DNA from: FEN-987 sp964598845
GTDB lineage: Archaea; Thermoproteota; Bathyarchaeia; 40CM-2-53-6
Length of the DNA stretch: 64,000 nt
Reading direction: 5' to 3'
Assembly: GCA_964598845.1 (NCBI GenBank)
Contig: CAZRDM010000010.1
Location: forward strand, 1-64,000
The notes beneath the pieces were generated by a model. It ran no database searches and was not told where the DNA came from. It was given only the letters and a program-made list of their open reading frames with translations. Made by a program: the position numbers and the translations under genes. This document shows, in pieces, positions 1-7,054 of the stretch (position 1 is its first letter; each line of letters opens with the position of its first letter).

Positions 1-127
1 TATCCTCGGAGTAGATGAGGCCCTCCACCTCGTCGCTCAACTTGCGTAATGTTCCATGCCTTGCGAACACCTGCTCGCGGAAGCGCTTCCACGCATCGTC
101 GTCTATGTATAGGCTAACCTTAGCCAA
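1..127 (-). CDS. Partial ribbon-helix-helix (VapB-like) protein, N-terminal part
   Basis: The reverse strand reads an open frame from a TTG at 127-125 to the left edge, giving about 42 residues. It opens with AKVSLYIDDDAWKRF and continues with RHGTLRKLSDEVEGLI. A short beta strand followed by two helices with this spacing is typical of ribbon-helix-helix antitoxins or regulators of the VapB/CopG type. A perfect 12-bp palindrome lies just upstream and could be its operator. The C-terminus and any toxin partner lie outside the window. An antitoxin role is inference; it could be a stand-alone regulator. Confidence 0.6.
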   Translation of the reverse strand, partial: MAKVSLYIDDDAWKRFREQVFARHGTLRKLSDEVEGLIYSED

Positions 128-139
128 AGCAGCTCCACG

Positions 140-151
140 CTGGTATACCAG
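140..151. promoter_or_regulatory. Perfect palindrome, candidate operator
   Basis: CTGGTATACCAG is a perfect 12-bp palindrome 13 bp upstream of the TTG start of the RHH gene. RHH regulators bind short palindromes in their own promoters, so autoregulation is a reasonable guess. Only the symmetry and position are seen directly. Confidence 0.4.
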
Positions 152-233
152 TAAACCTCCTAATCAATCTTGCCAGCGCAAACGCGTTGACAACTAACCG
201 TGAGTTCATCTTTCAAACGCCACACGATCATAG

Positions 234-248
234 TGGGGCCGGTGGGAT
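234..248 (-). repeat. Copy of a tRNA 3' end (direct repeat with 917-931)
   Basis: The 15 bases TGGGGCCGGTGGGAT occur here and again at 917-931, where they are the acceptor and T-arm 3' strand of the interrupted tRNA. Here the rest of the T arm is not conserved, so this is a tRNA-end fragment. A second tRNA-like piece (T-loop-like GTTCAAATCCC on the reverse strand) lies at about 318-340. The rest of 128-470 holds no gene that I can support. Duplicated tRNA 3' ends commonly mark integration sites in archaea. Confidence 0.5.
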
Positions 249-470
249 AGGAACGCATTATCTTGTGGGTTCAGTGATTTTCCTCTAGCAGGAAGAATTG
301 GCGGAGTTACGAGTGAAGGGCCAGCGGGATTTGAACGCCGGAAGGCTTCTAGCCCTTTCCAAAGCGAGAAACCCGGCTGGAAATCCCGCCGACCGCAATT
401 ATCTTGAACGCAGTTTGGGGTTTGGAAGGATTTTGTTAGCCTAAAATATGAGGCGTCGTCCAGCCGAGGC

Positions 471-935
471 ATGACACCGATGCCAAACGCTGAACACCCA
501 AATGCGAAAGTCGTTCGACGGCTCTATGATGCGTTCGCCCGAGGTGACATGGAGACAACCAAGAGCTGCTTCGTCCACGACGCAGTGTGGCACTTGCTGG
601 GACGGAGTCCCATCGCCGGCGACCATCATGGCGTGGATGCGATCATCCGCTTTTTTGGGAAGCTGAAGGAGCTTAGCGGAGGCACATTCAAGGCGGAACT
701 CAACGATGTCGTTGCAAATGATCGACACGCGGTAGCACTGCAGCATGCCACAGGGACACGCGGCACGAAACGCCTTGATGTCACGGCTTGCCAAGTGATG
801 CGCATTCAAGACGGCAAGATTCTTGAGGTGCGGGGTTACTACCCCGACCAGTATGCTTTGGACGACCTTTGGTCGCAGGCGCTCATATCATACTTCCGAC
901 TTTTGTTACGAAGTGGTGGGGCCGGTGGGATTTGA
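471..935 (+). CDS. SnoaL-like (NTF2-fold) protein
   Basis: This 154-residue protein carries the SnoaL-like pattern: VVRRLYDAFARGD helix, a central W-H-L-G segment, HHGVDAIIRFF, and the C-terminal strand GKILEVRGYYPDQYALDDLW. The family has an NTF2-like cone fold and includes small isomerases, cyclases and ligand-binding proteins; the substrate cannot be read. ATG at 471 or 480 could start it; a TATA-like TAAAATAT lies near 442. The last roughly 20 residues are unlike the family, and the stop lies inside the tRNA 3' end on the other strand, so the original C-terminus may have been replaced by tRNA sequence. Confidence 0.7.
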   Translation: MTPMPNAEHPNAKVVRRLYDAFARGDMETTKSCFVHDAVWHLLGRSPIAGDHHGVDAIIRFFGKLKELSGGTFKAELNDVVANDRHAVALQHATGTRGTKRLDVTACQVMRIQDGKILEVRGYYPDQYALDDLWSQALISYFRLLLRSGGAGGI

Positions 936-1097
936 ACCCACGACCTCTGGCTCCAAGACCCTGATCTTTCTTGGAGACGCCAGCGCCCCAGGTTCACCGC
1001 GCGCTTAAGCGCTCTGGTATCCTGTTGGCGGAATCGTGTTCCCAGACCAAGTTGTCCAGAGAGTTCTTGCAAGCAGTCTCTTCTAGACGACGGCCCC
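917..1097 (-). tRNA. tRNA gene interrupted by probable multiple introns, isotype unresolved
   Basis: On the reverse strand the 5' end GGGGCCG (1097-1091) pairs perfectly with CGGCCCC (924-918), followed by discriminator A. The next bases TCGTCTAG match the same region of the tRNA-Val at 39793. The T arm is perfect (GTGGG, TTCAAAT, CCCAC). The two ends are 181 nt apart instead of about 75, so roughly 105 nt of extra sequence sits inside. A consistent reading uses GGAT (1022-1019) for the D stem and CTGGC (983-979) with GCCAG (951-947) for the anticodon stem, implying inserts in the D loop, at about 26/27 and in the anticodon loop. Candidate anticodons on this reading are CUG or CUC, but splice sites are not certain. 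A degenerate tRNA is the alternative. Confidence 0.6.
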
Positions 1098-1153
1098 TTC
1101 CATCTGCAGAAACAAATGCGCGCTCATAATAATCTTTCACTGAAGTGAAAGCC

Positions 1154-1915
1154 TCATAATCCCAAGGCCCCGAGAACGTTTTGGAAACTCTCAACAGAAC
1201 ACTCTTGCTTGTACAAGCTGAGACTCTTCAGCACAATCTTCCTATTCGGGAAAAGCTTGGAAGCGCCAATTAGTCTGGATAGTTTACCGAACAAGAAGTA
1301 TTGAAGTAAGGATGTTACGTTCGCCACTCGCCTCGTCATGCTCCCGCTCTCAAAATCCACTATGCACGGTATTGAAGCGCGATTTACAAGCACATTCTTC
1401 GGGGCATGGCTCAGTTCACCATGATCGAGGCCTACGCTGTCCAGCTTGAAACAATCTTGGACAAGGCGACGCATCACTCGTTTCACGATCGAGGCGTTCC
1501 CCGCCTCAGGTCTTTGAACCCACTTGAACAGCGGCATACCATCAAAGAATCCCATGGCCAACAGATTTCTTGTTGCAGTGTTTAGCTTCGGTCCGACCCC
1601 AACGCTGTTAGCGAGACGAAGCAGTCTAGCTTCGTTCTCCATCGAGGCTCTATCGGCGTCTGCACGCCTGATTTTCAGGGCGACGGGTTCTTCGTCTAGA
1701 AAGGCGCGGACGACGAGGCCAACGCAACCCTTACCCAAGATTGGTATTCCATCGATCAGGGTGGAACCTTCCAGTACCAAGGCCGTCACTCCTACGGATA
1801 CCAGCTCTTTGATTATGGCCCTCGCTTGCGCTTCATCTGATAGAGGGTACGTTATGATGCGAGAGTACTTTGTGCGTAGCAGCTTCTTGACAGGGATCTC
1901 GTTCTCTTCAAGCAA
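1154..1915 (-). CDS. Predicted RIO-like Ser/Thr kinase (COG2112 type)
   Basis: About 253 residues if started at the TTG at 1915, which overlaps the stop of cca by 8 bases. The kinase core is visible: a G-rich stretch (LGKGCVGLVVRA), the ATP-binding lysine in EPVALKIRR, a conserved E in MENEARLL, the catalytic-loop equivalent GLDHGELSHAPKNVLV and a metal-binding D in PCIVDFESGS. This matches the small archaeal predicted protein kinases of COG2112, related to RIO and Bud32 enzymes. The substrate is unknown. It follows thpR and cca on the same strand and is probably co-transcribed with them. Confidence 0.75.
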   Translation of the reverse strand: MLEENEIPVKKLLRTKYSRIITYPLSDEAQARAIIKELVSVGVTALVLEGSTLIDGIPILGKGCVGLVVRAFLDEEPVALKIRRADADRASMENEARLLRLANSVGVGPKLNTATRNLLAMGFFDGMPLFKWVQRPEAGNASIVKRVMRRLVQDCFKLDSVGLDHGELSHAPKNVLVNRASIPCIVDFESGSMTRRVANVTSLLQYFLFGKLSRLIGASKLFPNRKIVLKSLSLYKQECSVESFQNVLGALGL

Positions 1916-3335
1916 TCCAAACGGGCCTTCCAGAAAGATATCTCCGCATGAACTTGGCAAACTCAAGATTCCGCGATACCAGTGTCCCCGTTCCTTTTCC
2001 GTCGAGAATCCGCAATCTTCTCCTGAACGACTTCGCAAGAAGCGATGCTACTCCCAGGTCAGCGCCACCAGACCTGAGGGCAGATCGGAGCAGCCGTCGG
2101 GCTGAAGTCTCCGTTCTCTCTTTCTGTACGATCCAGCGTTCCCTCTCAATCCATGGCCCGCAAACCGTATCTCCTTTCATTAGATGTTTCGAAAGAAACG
2201 CGAAGCTCTCGTTCAACTTCCAAACTGGTGGTCCCTCGTGTCTCCTAGAGTGCGGCAAATGCTCCGTTTCTAGTTCAAAGAGGAGGACATTCAATCCCTT
2301 CTCGTCGCTCCAAGAAGCAGTCCTGATTACATTGAATTCGTTGTTCTCCAGGAAATGAACCAAGGCTCTCTCCGTTCTGTAGAGCTGGCTCCACAAGATG
2401 TCGACTACGGCATCGATTCGTCCCGCCGCGATGCAGAGAAGCACCGAGCCACGATCCTTGATCAGACGCTCATATTCGGAGTGCCTCAGGGGTTTCGTCT
2501 TGGGTTCAAAGAAATATGCTTCCGATGGGTTCTCGGTGAAGTATCTGGAGGCTGAAACAAAATTCCAGAGCTGTTCGGCGCGGACAGCGGCTGCGAGATT
2601 ACGTCCCCTGTCAACTGGGTCGATGACAACTAGGGGTTCCCTGAAGATTCGACGAATCTCTCGGTCTCTTTCCGCGTAGTAATTTTCAAGGTCGATGAAG
2701 CTACTCTCCCGCCAAGTCGTGAAACCTTCAACGACTTTAGGGAATTTTCCGTAGTGCAAGGCAAGAGTTTCGCATAACATGCCGCTGAAACCACCAGTCT
2801 TGATATCAGCGCCATATGCGCCGACACCTCGCATGAACGCCTTGAGGAGTCTTACTTCATCACGCTGTTCGTCAGTCATGTGCGTGCGAATGTATTCTGT
2901 GTGATATGGTGTTCTGTCTGTGGCGCTTAACCAGTTACCTTTCTCAACCCTATAGCATGGGACAACGTTGACTTTGAGGCTATCAACTCCAAATGGAACC
3001 GTAGCCTCGACGTAGGGATGTTCAGCGTATCTCTCGATTACTTGGAAAGGTTCAAGAGCCTTTTTCGCGATTGGGAGGCAGATCTCTCTGAGTTGCTGCT
3101 TTGTCAGGTCAGGAGAGACCCGCATGAAGATATCGACATCAGCGAGACCTCGGATCCAGGTATCCTTCGCAACTGAACCATCCAACCGAGCTTCTGCGCT
3201 GAGATTTGCCCTGTCGCATTGACGTTCGATCGCCCTCCTGATCTCTTCAGCTCTACTCTCGACAGCTCGCTTCAGTCGTGGAGAAGGTACGAGCTTCTTC
3301 TTGACTGCGTTGCACACCACATTGACTTTGTTCAA
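1908..3335 (-). CDS. cca: CCA-adding tRNA nucleotidyltransferase, class I archaeal
   Basis: A 475-residue protein that adds or repairs the 3'-CCA of tRNAs. The class I signature GSVAKDTWIRGLADVDIFM near residue 53 carries the GS motif and the catalytic D-x-D. The following segments (PYVEATVPFG, LKVNVVPCYRV, TGGFSGMLCETLALHYG) match the archaeal CCase head, neck and body. The length is close to the 440-480 residues usual for the family. It starts at TTG 3335, 23 bp after thpR, an adjacency often seen in archaeal genomes, and its stop overlaps the kinase start. Confidence 0.93.
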   Translation of the reverse strand: MNKVNVVCNAVKKKLVPSPRLKRAVESRAEEIRRAIERQCDRANLSAEARLDGSVAKDTWIRGLADVDIFMRVSPDLTKQQLREICLPIAKKALEPFQVIERYAEHPYVEATVPFGVDSLKVNVVPCYRVEKGNWLSATDRTPYHTEYIRTHMTDEQRDEVRLLKAFMRGVGAYGADIKTGGFSGMLCETLALHYGKFPKVVEGFTTWRESSFIDLENYYAERDREIRRIFREPLVVIDPVDRGRNLAAAVRAEQLWNFVSASRYFTENPSEAYFFEPKTKPLRHSEYERLIKDRGSVLLCIAAGRIDAVVDILWSQLYRTERALVHFLENNEFNVIRTASWSDEKGLNVLLFELETEHLPHSRRHEGPPVWKLNESFAFLSKHLMKGDTVCGPWIERERWIVQKERTETSARRLLRSALRSGGADLGVASLLAKSFRRRLRILDGKGTGTLVSRNLEFAKFMRRYLSGRPVWIA

Positions 3336-3358
3336 AGATTGACACTTAGCTTATCACG

Positions 3359-3931
3359 TTAGATAGAAGCCTGAACTTCGTGCATCGTCGTGTAGATTGG
3401 CCCCTTGGGAGTCAATGAGCTCTTCTTTAACCGTACGGCTCTAACTTGCATCTTTCCAAAGTCTTCGTTCCGCATATTCGAGACATACTCTGCTAGAGTT
3501 GCCCTGTTAAGTCCGGACCTCACACGAGATATTGTCAGATGTGGGCTGAAGCCCTTGCTATCAGCGGGCAAGCCAATCTGTCTGAGCTTGGGCTCTAACT
3601 GATGGAATATTTCATCCAGCTCCTTGTGCCCATGGATTATCCCAACCCAGACTACATTGATGCGGCTGAGGTTTGGAAAAGCACCGAGACCTGAGAATTG
3701 AACCTCGAAGGCAGGGAACCGTAAGCCGTCCATCGCTTCCTTGACTCTCTCGATGATCCCCAGAGGAATCTCGCCAAGGAAACGAAGAGTCAGATGCATT
3801 ATGTCTGGATCTACAAGTTTCAACTGTGCCCGCGTCTGTTCAAGGTCTCTCTGCACGTTAACAATGCGTTCTCTCACGGAAGACTCATCTATGTCCACTG
3901 CAACGAAGGTTCGAATTCGTTCTTCGGGCAT
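3359..3931 (-). CDS. thpR: RNA 2',3'-cyclic phosphodiesterase (2'-5' RNA ligase family)
   Basis: A 190-residue 2H phosphoesterase with both diagnostic HxTx motifs: HLTLRFLGEI near residue 46 and HLTISRVRSG near residue 131. The family opens 2',3'-cyclic phosphate ends of RNA and can join tRNA halves in vitro; ThpR is the standard archaeal name. It begins at ATG 3931 and is the first gene of a likely thpR-cca-kinase operon, consistent with a role in tRNA end processing. Confidence 0.92.
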   Translation of the reverse strand: MPEERIRTFVAVDIDESSVRERIVNVQRDLEQTRAQLKLVDPDIMHLTLRFLGEIPLGIIERVKEAMDGLRFPAFEVQFSGLGAFPNLSRINVVWVGIIHGHKELDEIFHQLEPKLRQIGLPADSKGFSPHLTISRVRSGLNRATLAEYVSNMRNEDFGKMQVRAVRLKKSSLTPKGPIYTTMHEVQASI

Positions 3932-4028
3932 GTGAACCCCCAGCTGAAGCCTAATAATCAGATCAGTAAATTTAACAGTTCACAGCCTCGAGAGGTACGG
4001 GCGCGACATTGGGGACGTTTGCCAGCAG

Positions 4029-4583
4029 ATGCAGAAAAGGAAGAAAGTGATCGCCGTTTCTGGTATGCCGGGCGCTGGCAAGGGGGTCGCGACTGAGGCC
4101 GCCAGACAAATCGGATTTGAGGTAATCGTGCTAGGCGATGTCATTAGAGAGGAGACTGAACGAAGAGGCCTAGAGCCTACGCCCAAGAACATGGGGGGCG
4201 TCATGCTCCGAGTAAGAGAAGTCGAAGGGGCAGCTGTAGTGGCGAGACGTCTCATGCCCAAGATAGAAGCTTGCTCAGGCCCCATTGTCATAGTTGAAGG
4301 TATTAGAAGCCCAGCTGAGCTCGCTGAACTGAAGTCAAGACATGACGTTGTCGCAGTTGCAATTCACGCTTCGCCTAGGACTAGATTCGAACGTCTCGTC
4401 GCTCGAAATAGGAGCGATGATCCGAAGACCTGGTCAACCTTCAGTGAGCGAGACTTCCGGGAACTCTACGTCGGACTGGGAGACGTGATCGCACTGGCCG
4501 ACCATGTTCTCGTCAATGAAGGCACCATTTCTGAACTCCAGTCCTCGTTCAAGAGCTTGCTGAATGAGTTGAAAGCCTCATGA
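4029..4583 (+). CDS. UPF0200-family P-loop kinase-like protein
   Basis: A 184-residue P-loop protein with Walker A GMPGAGKG at residues 12-19, then LGDVIREE and the Walker B-like IVIVEGIRSPAEL. The layout resembles adenylate and dephospho-CoA kinases and matches the archaeal UPF0200 family, annotated as nucleotide-kinase-like; the substrate is not established. Its stop overlaps the next start in ATGA, so the two are translationally coupled. The promoter is shared with, and divergent from, thpR. Confidence 0.82.
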   Translation: MQKRKKVIAVSGMPGAGKGVATEAARQIGFEVIVLGDVIREETERRGLEPTPKNMGGVMLRVREVEGAAVVARRLMPKIEACSGPIVIVEGIRSPAELAELKSRHDVVAVAIHASPRTRFERLVARNRSDDPKTWSTFSERDFRELYVGLGDVIALADHVLVNEGTISELQSSFKSLLNELKAS

Positions 4584-5032
4584 GGGTAAGGATCATGGCT
4601 GAAACCATTGTCAACCCGACTGAGGATGAGACAAAGGTAGAACGTGCATTGAGAAACATGTTCCCGTCGGCGAGTATTGAGAGAACGAGTGAAGCGGACG
4701 ATGTGGTCAGGCTAACGGTTCGCGGGGAGGATTTGGAATTCCTCTCCAACCTTCGAAACCTAATCAGGCGGGAGAGAATCCGAAATGCAGCACGGTCTAT
4801 CCTACACAGCAGGACTCTTGGCCAGAGAATGAGGTTCTATCTTAACAAACAAGCCGCCTTTGCAGGGCGCATCTCATTCTGCGAAGCCTTCAGAGAATCC
4901 CCTCATGGTCCAATATCAGTCGAGATAGAATCGGATGACGCTCAGCTCGTTATTGATTTCTTGGCCGCAGAACCAAGCCAAAAAACCTACCAAAGGATCA
5001 TGGAGTCACGGAGACGGTATCCATATCCCTAG
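4580..5032 (+). CDS. Predicted exosome-associated RNA-binding protein (COG1325)
   Basis: A 150-residue protein starting at the ATG in the ATGA overlap; a second ATG at 4595 (MAETIVNPTEDE) is also possible. It has the compact alpha-beta layout of archaeal COG1325 (DPTEDE-like start, LRNLIRRERIRNAARSIL helix, LNKQAAFAGRISF and an ending rich in D/E). These are annotated as predicted exosome subunits with an RNA-binding domain. Its coupling to a UPF0200 gene is a recurrent archaeal arrangement. Its 3' end overlaps rnz tail to tail by 35 bp. Confidence 0.78.
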   Translation: MRVRIMAETIVNPTEDETKVERALRNMFPSASIERTSEADDVVRLTVRGEDLEFLSNLRNLIRRERIRNAARSILHSRTLGQRMRFYLNKQAAFAGRISFCEAFRESPHGPISVEIESDDAQLVIDFLAAEPSQKTYQRIMESRRRYPYP

Positions 5033-5915
5033 GAAGAATAATCTCAGGAAAAACTCTCTTTGCCTGCCGCAACAGTTGCGTGGAATCTTCATACATCGCG
5101 CTGATATGAAATAGTGCGAGTCTGCGTACTCTGCTTCTCTTTGCAACATGCGCAGCCTCAACCGCCGTTGAATGCCCATACTCTCTCGCCTTGTCCGCGG
5201 CTGAGGCGTCGAAGCAGCTGTCGTGAATGAGGAGATCAGACTTGGCAGCGAGTTTGATAACCGACAAACAAGGCCTAGTGTCCACGGCGTAGGTTATCTT
5301 CGCCCCCCTCCTTGGCGGTCCAACAACTAACCTAGATGGAATCGTCCTCCCTCCGACCCTCACAGCTTTGGAGGTCTGAAGCTTCTTCCAAATTGGTCCT
5401 TCTGGGATTCCAAGTTTCCTAGCCTTCTCTGGATCGAATCTGCCCGGTTTCATTTTTTCCCGAAAAGAGTAGGCAAGGCATGGGATACCATGTTCTGCGG
5501 TCGCCGCCCAAACCTCGTACTCACTATCCCTTAAGACTCGTCCCGAGCGGACTTCGCGGATTCTGAGAGCAAATTGCGAGTATAGCTTCACGACTCGATT
5601 GACATCACGTATGAATCGAGCAATGCCCTTGGGGCCGATGATTTCGAGCTCGCGTGTCCTTCCCATGAAAGAAAGAGAGTGGAGCAGACCAGGCAGCCCG
5701 AAGACATGGTCGCCGTGCATATGGGTGATGAAGATACGCATCTTCCTGTTGGTTCCAGCTTTGGCCTGTAGGAATTGACGTTGGGTTCCTTCACCACAGT
5801 CGAAGAGAAGCAGTTCGGGGCCTCTCTTTAGGAGAACGCTCGGGAGATTTCGAAACTTGTTAGGAACACTTCCTCCGGTTCCTAAGAACGTGACGGACAT
5901 GGACATTCTTGCCAT
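4998..5915 (-). CDS. rnz: Ribonuclease Z (tRNA 3' endonuclease)
   Basis: A 305-residue metallo-beta-lactamase protein that cuts the 3' trailer of pre-tRNAs. The motif THMHGDH at residues 64-70 supplies the zinc-binding H65, H67, D69 and H70. The N-terminal LGTGGSVPNKFRNLPSVLL and the later YAVDTRP, LLIHDSCF and GHSTAVEAA segments match RNase Z. The length is typical for the short form. It starts at ATG 5915 and lies just downstream of trmG10 on the same strand, an apparent tRNA-maturation pair. Confidence 0.93.
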   Translation of the reverse strand: MARMSMSVTFLGTGGSVPNKFRNLPSVLLKRGPELLLFDCGEGTQRQFLQAKAGTNRKMRIFITHMHGDHVFGLPGLLHSLSFMGRTRELEIIGPKGIARFIRDVNRVVKLYSQFALRIREVRSGRVLRDSEYEVWAATAEHGIPCLAYSFREKMKPGRFDPEKARKLGIPEGPIWKKLQTSKAVRVGGRTIPSRLVVGPPRRGAKITYAVDTRPCLSVIKLAAKSDLLIHDSCFDASAADKAREYGHSTAVEAAHVAKRSRVRRLALFHISAMYEDSTQLLRQAKRVFPEIILPRDMDTVSVTP

Positions 5916-5921
5916 CGATCC

Positions 5922-6998
5922 TCATGTGCTCTGGAGAACCATGATTTGACGTGTCAGGCTGCGGTGAACCCTCACGAGATGTTTCTCCCTGACGGTGAGA
6001 CCCGCCTGCTGGCCGTAGGCTTCAACCTGCACGTCGGCCGGAGCGGAAATGCAGAGGTGCCCCTTCTTCACCAATGCGCTCTTCACCTCGCCCAGAAAGG
6101 ATTTCACAATGTCCGCGACCTTTCCCCCCATAGTCGATGAACCGCGCCCATAGGGAGGATCGGTCGCAATCGCGTCCAATCCTGTGAATGACAATCGACG
6201 CGCATCGCTGCAGACAAGACCAATCGTATCGAGCCCGAAATGGCTAATGTTTCTATGTGCTCCGCGCAGCATTCGCAGATTAACATCAGCACCTACAACA
6301 TTGCAACCGATTACTGACGCCTCAATTAGGATCCCTCCGACCCCGGAGAAAGGATCACAGAAGATTGCACCCCGCTTCGCTCGCGACAAATTGACCATAC
6401 ACCGCGCAATCTTCGGGGGCATCGTTGACGGATGGAAGACTGGTCGTCTCCTCGGCCTACGGGGCGCAATCAACCCTGACGGTTTCGCGTAAGCTGACAC
6501 TCCGAACAGAAAATGATCATCGAACAGCAAGCCTAGGAAAGTTACTTCGGGCTCGCGAAGATTAACTTGGAAACTGGGGGCTTGTTGCTGAAGGAGCGAA
6601 CCAGTATCCCTTTCCAAGTTAACGCGACGGATTGACTTGTTGACTCCTCCCAACCTTAGCGACCGGACCGCGAAAGTCGCCCTGCCTCTAACCAAATTCT
6701 CAAAATGCAGATTCCTAATCAGTCCGTAGATTTCCTGTCGCTTTGCTCGGCATCTTCCTAACTCGATACCCGACCAATCATACATCAGGCTTCTTTGAGC
6801 CACATCCTTCAGAACATTTGTCGGCGCTTCTAAGGTTAGCAGCCTGTAACTTTGCTGCGGGTGTGTATACCTGACCCCGACGGATTCAATGACGGCGAGC
6901 ACTTCTGCAGCTGGAAGTGTGGGATGTTCACCGGAGAGGACAAAGAAGAGTCTACCTTGTCGCGATGACTGCTCCAGTGATTCGGATACTACCGTCAT
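5922..6998 (-). CDS. tRNA (guanine10-N2)-methyltransferase-type protein, THUMP + MTase
   Basis: About 358 residues from the ATG at 6998 (MTVVSESLEQSS); longer reading to 7076 is possible but the extra 26 residues look unconserved. The N-terminal half resembles a THUMP tRNA-binding domain. The C-terminal half has the SAM-binding FCDPFSGVGGILIEA and the amino-methyltransferase motif IATDPPYGRGSS. This architecture is that of archaeal Trm-G10 enzymes, which form m2G or m2,2G at tRNA position 10. It is followed 6 bp later by rnz. Confidence 0.88.
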   Translation of the reverse strand: MTVVSESLEQSSRQGRLFFVLSGEHPTLPAAEVLAVIESVGVRYTHPQQSYRLLTLEAPTNVLKDVAQRSLMYDWSGIELGRCRAKRQEIYGLIRNLHFENLVRGRATFAVRSLRLGGVNKSIRRVNLERDTGSLLQQQAPSFQVNLREPEVTFLGLLFDDHFLFGVSAYAKPSGLIAPRRPRRRPVFHPSTMPPKIARCMVNLSRAKRGAIFCDPFSGVGGILIEASVIGCNVVGADVNLRMLRGAHRNISHFGLDTIGLVCSDARRLSFTGLDAIATDPPYGRGSSTMGGKVADIVKSFLGEVKSALVKKGHLCISAPADVQVEAYGQQAGLTVREKHLVRVHRSLTRQIMVLQST

Positions 6999-7054
6999 CT
7001 TGGTTTCTTGGCATTGATTTCCGAGTTCGCGGTTGAGTCCAATGCAACTGAAGC

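Noticed and set aside
206..472. An 88-codon reverse frame near the window start
   Set aside because: It runs through the tRNA-like fragments and has no protein-like features.
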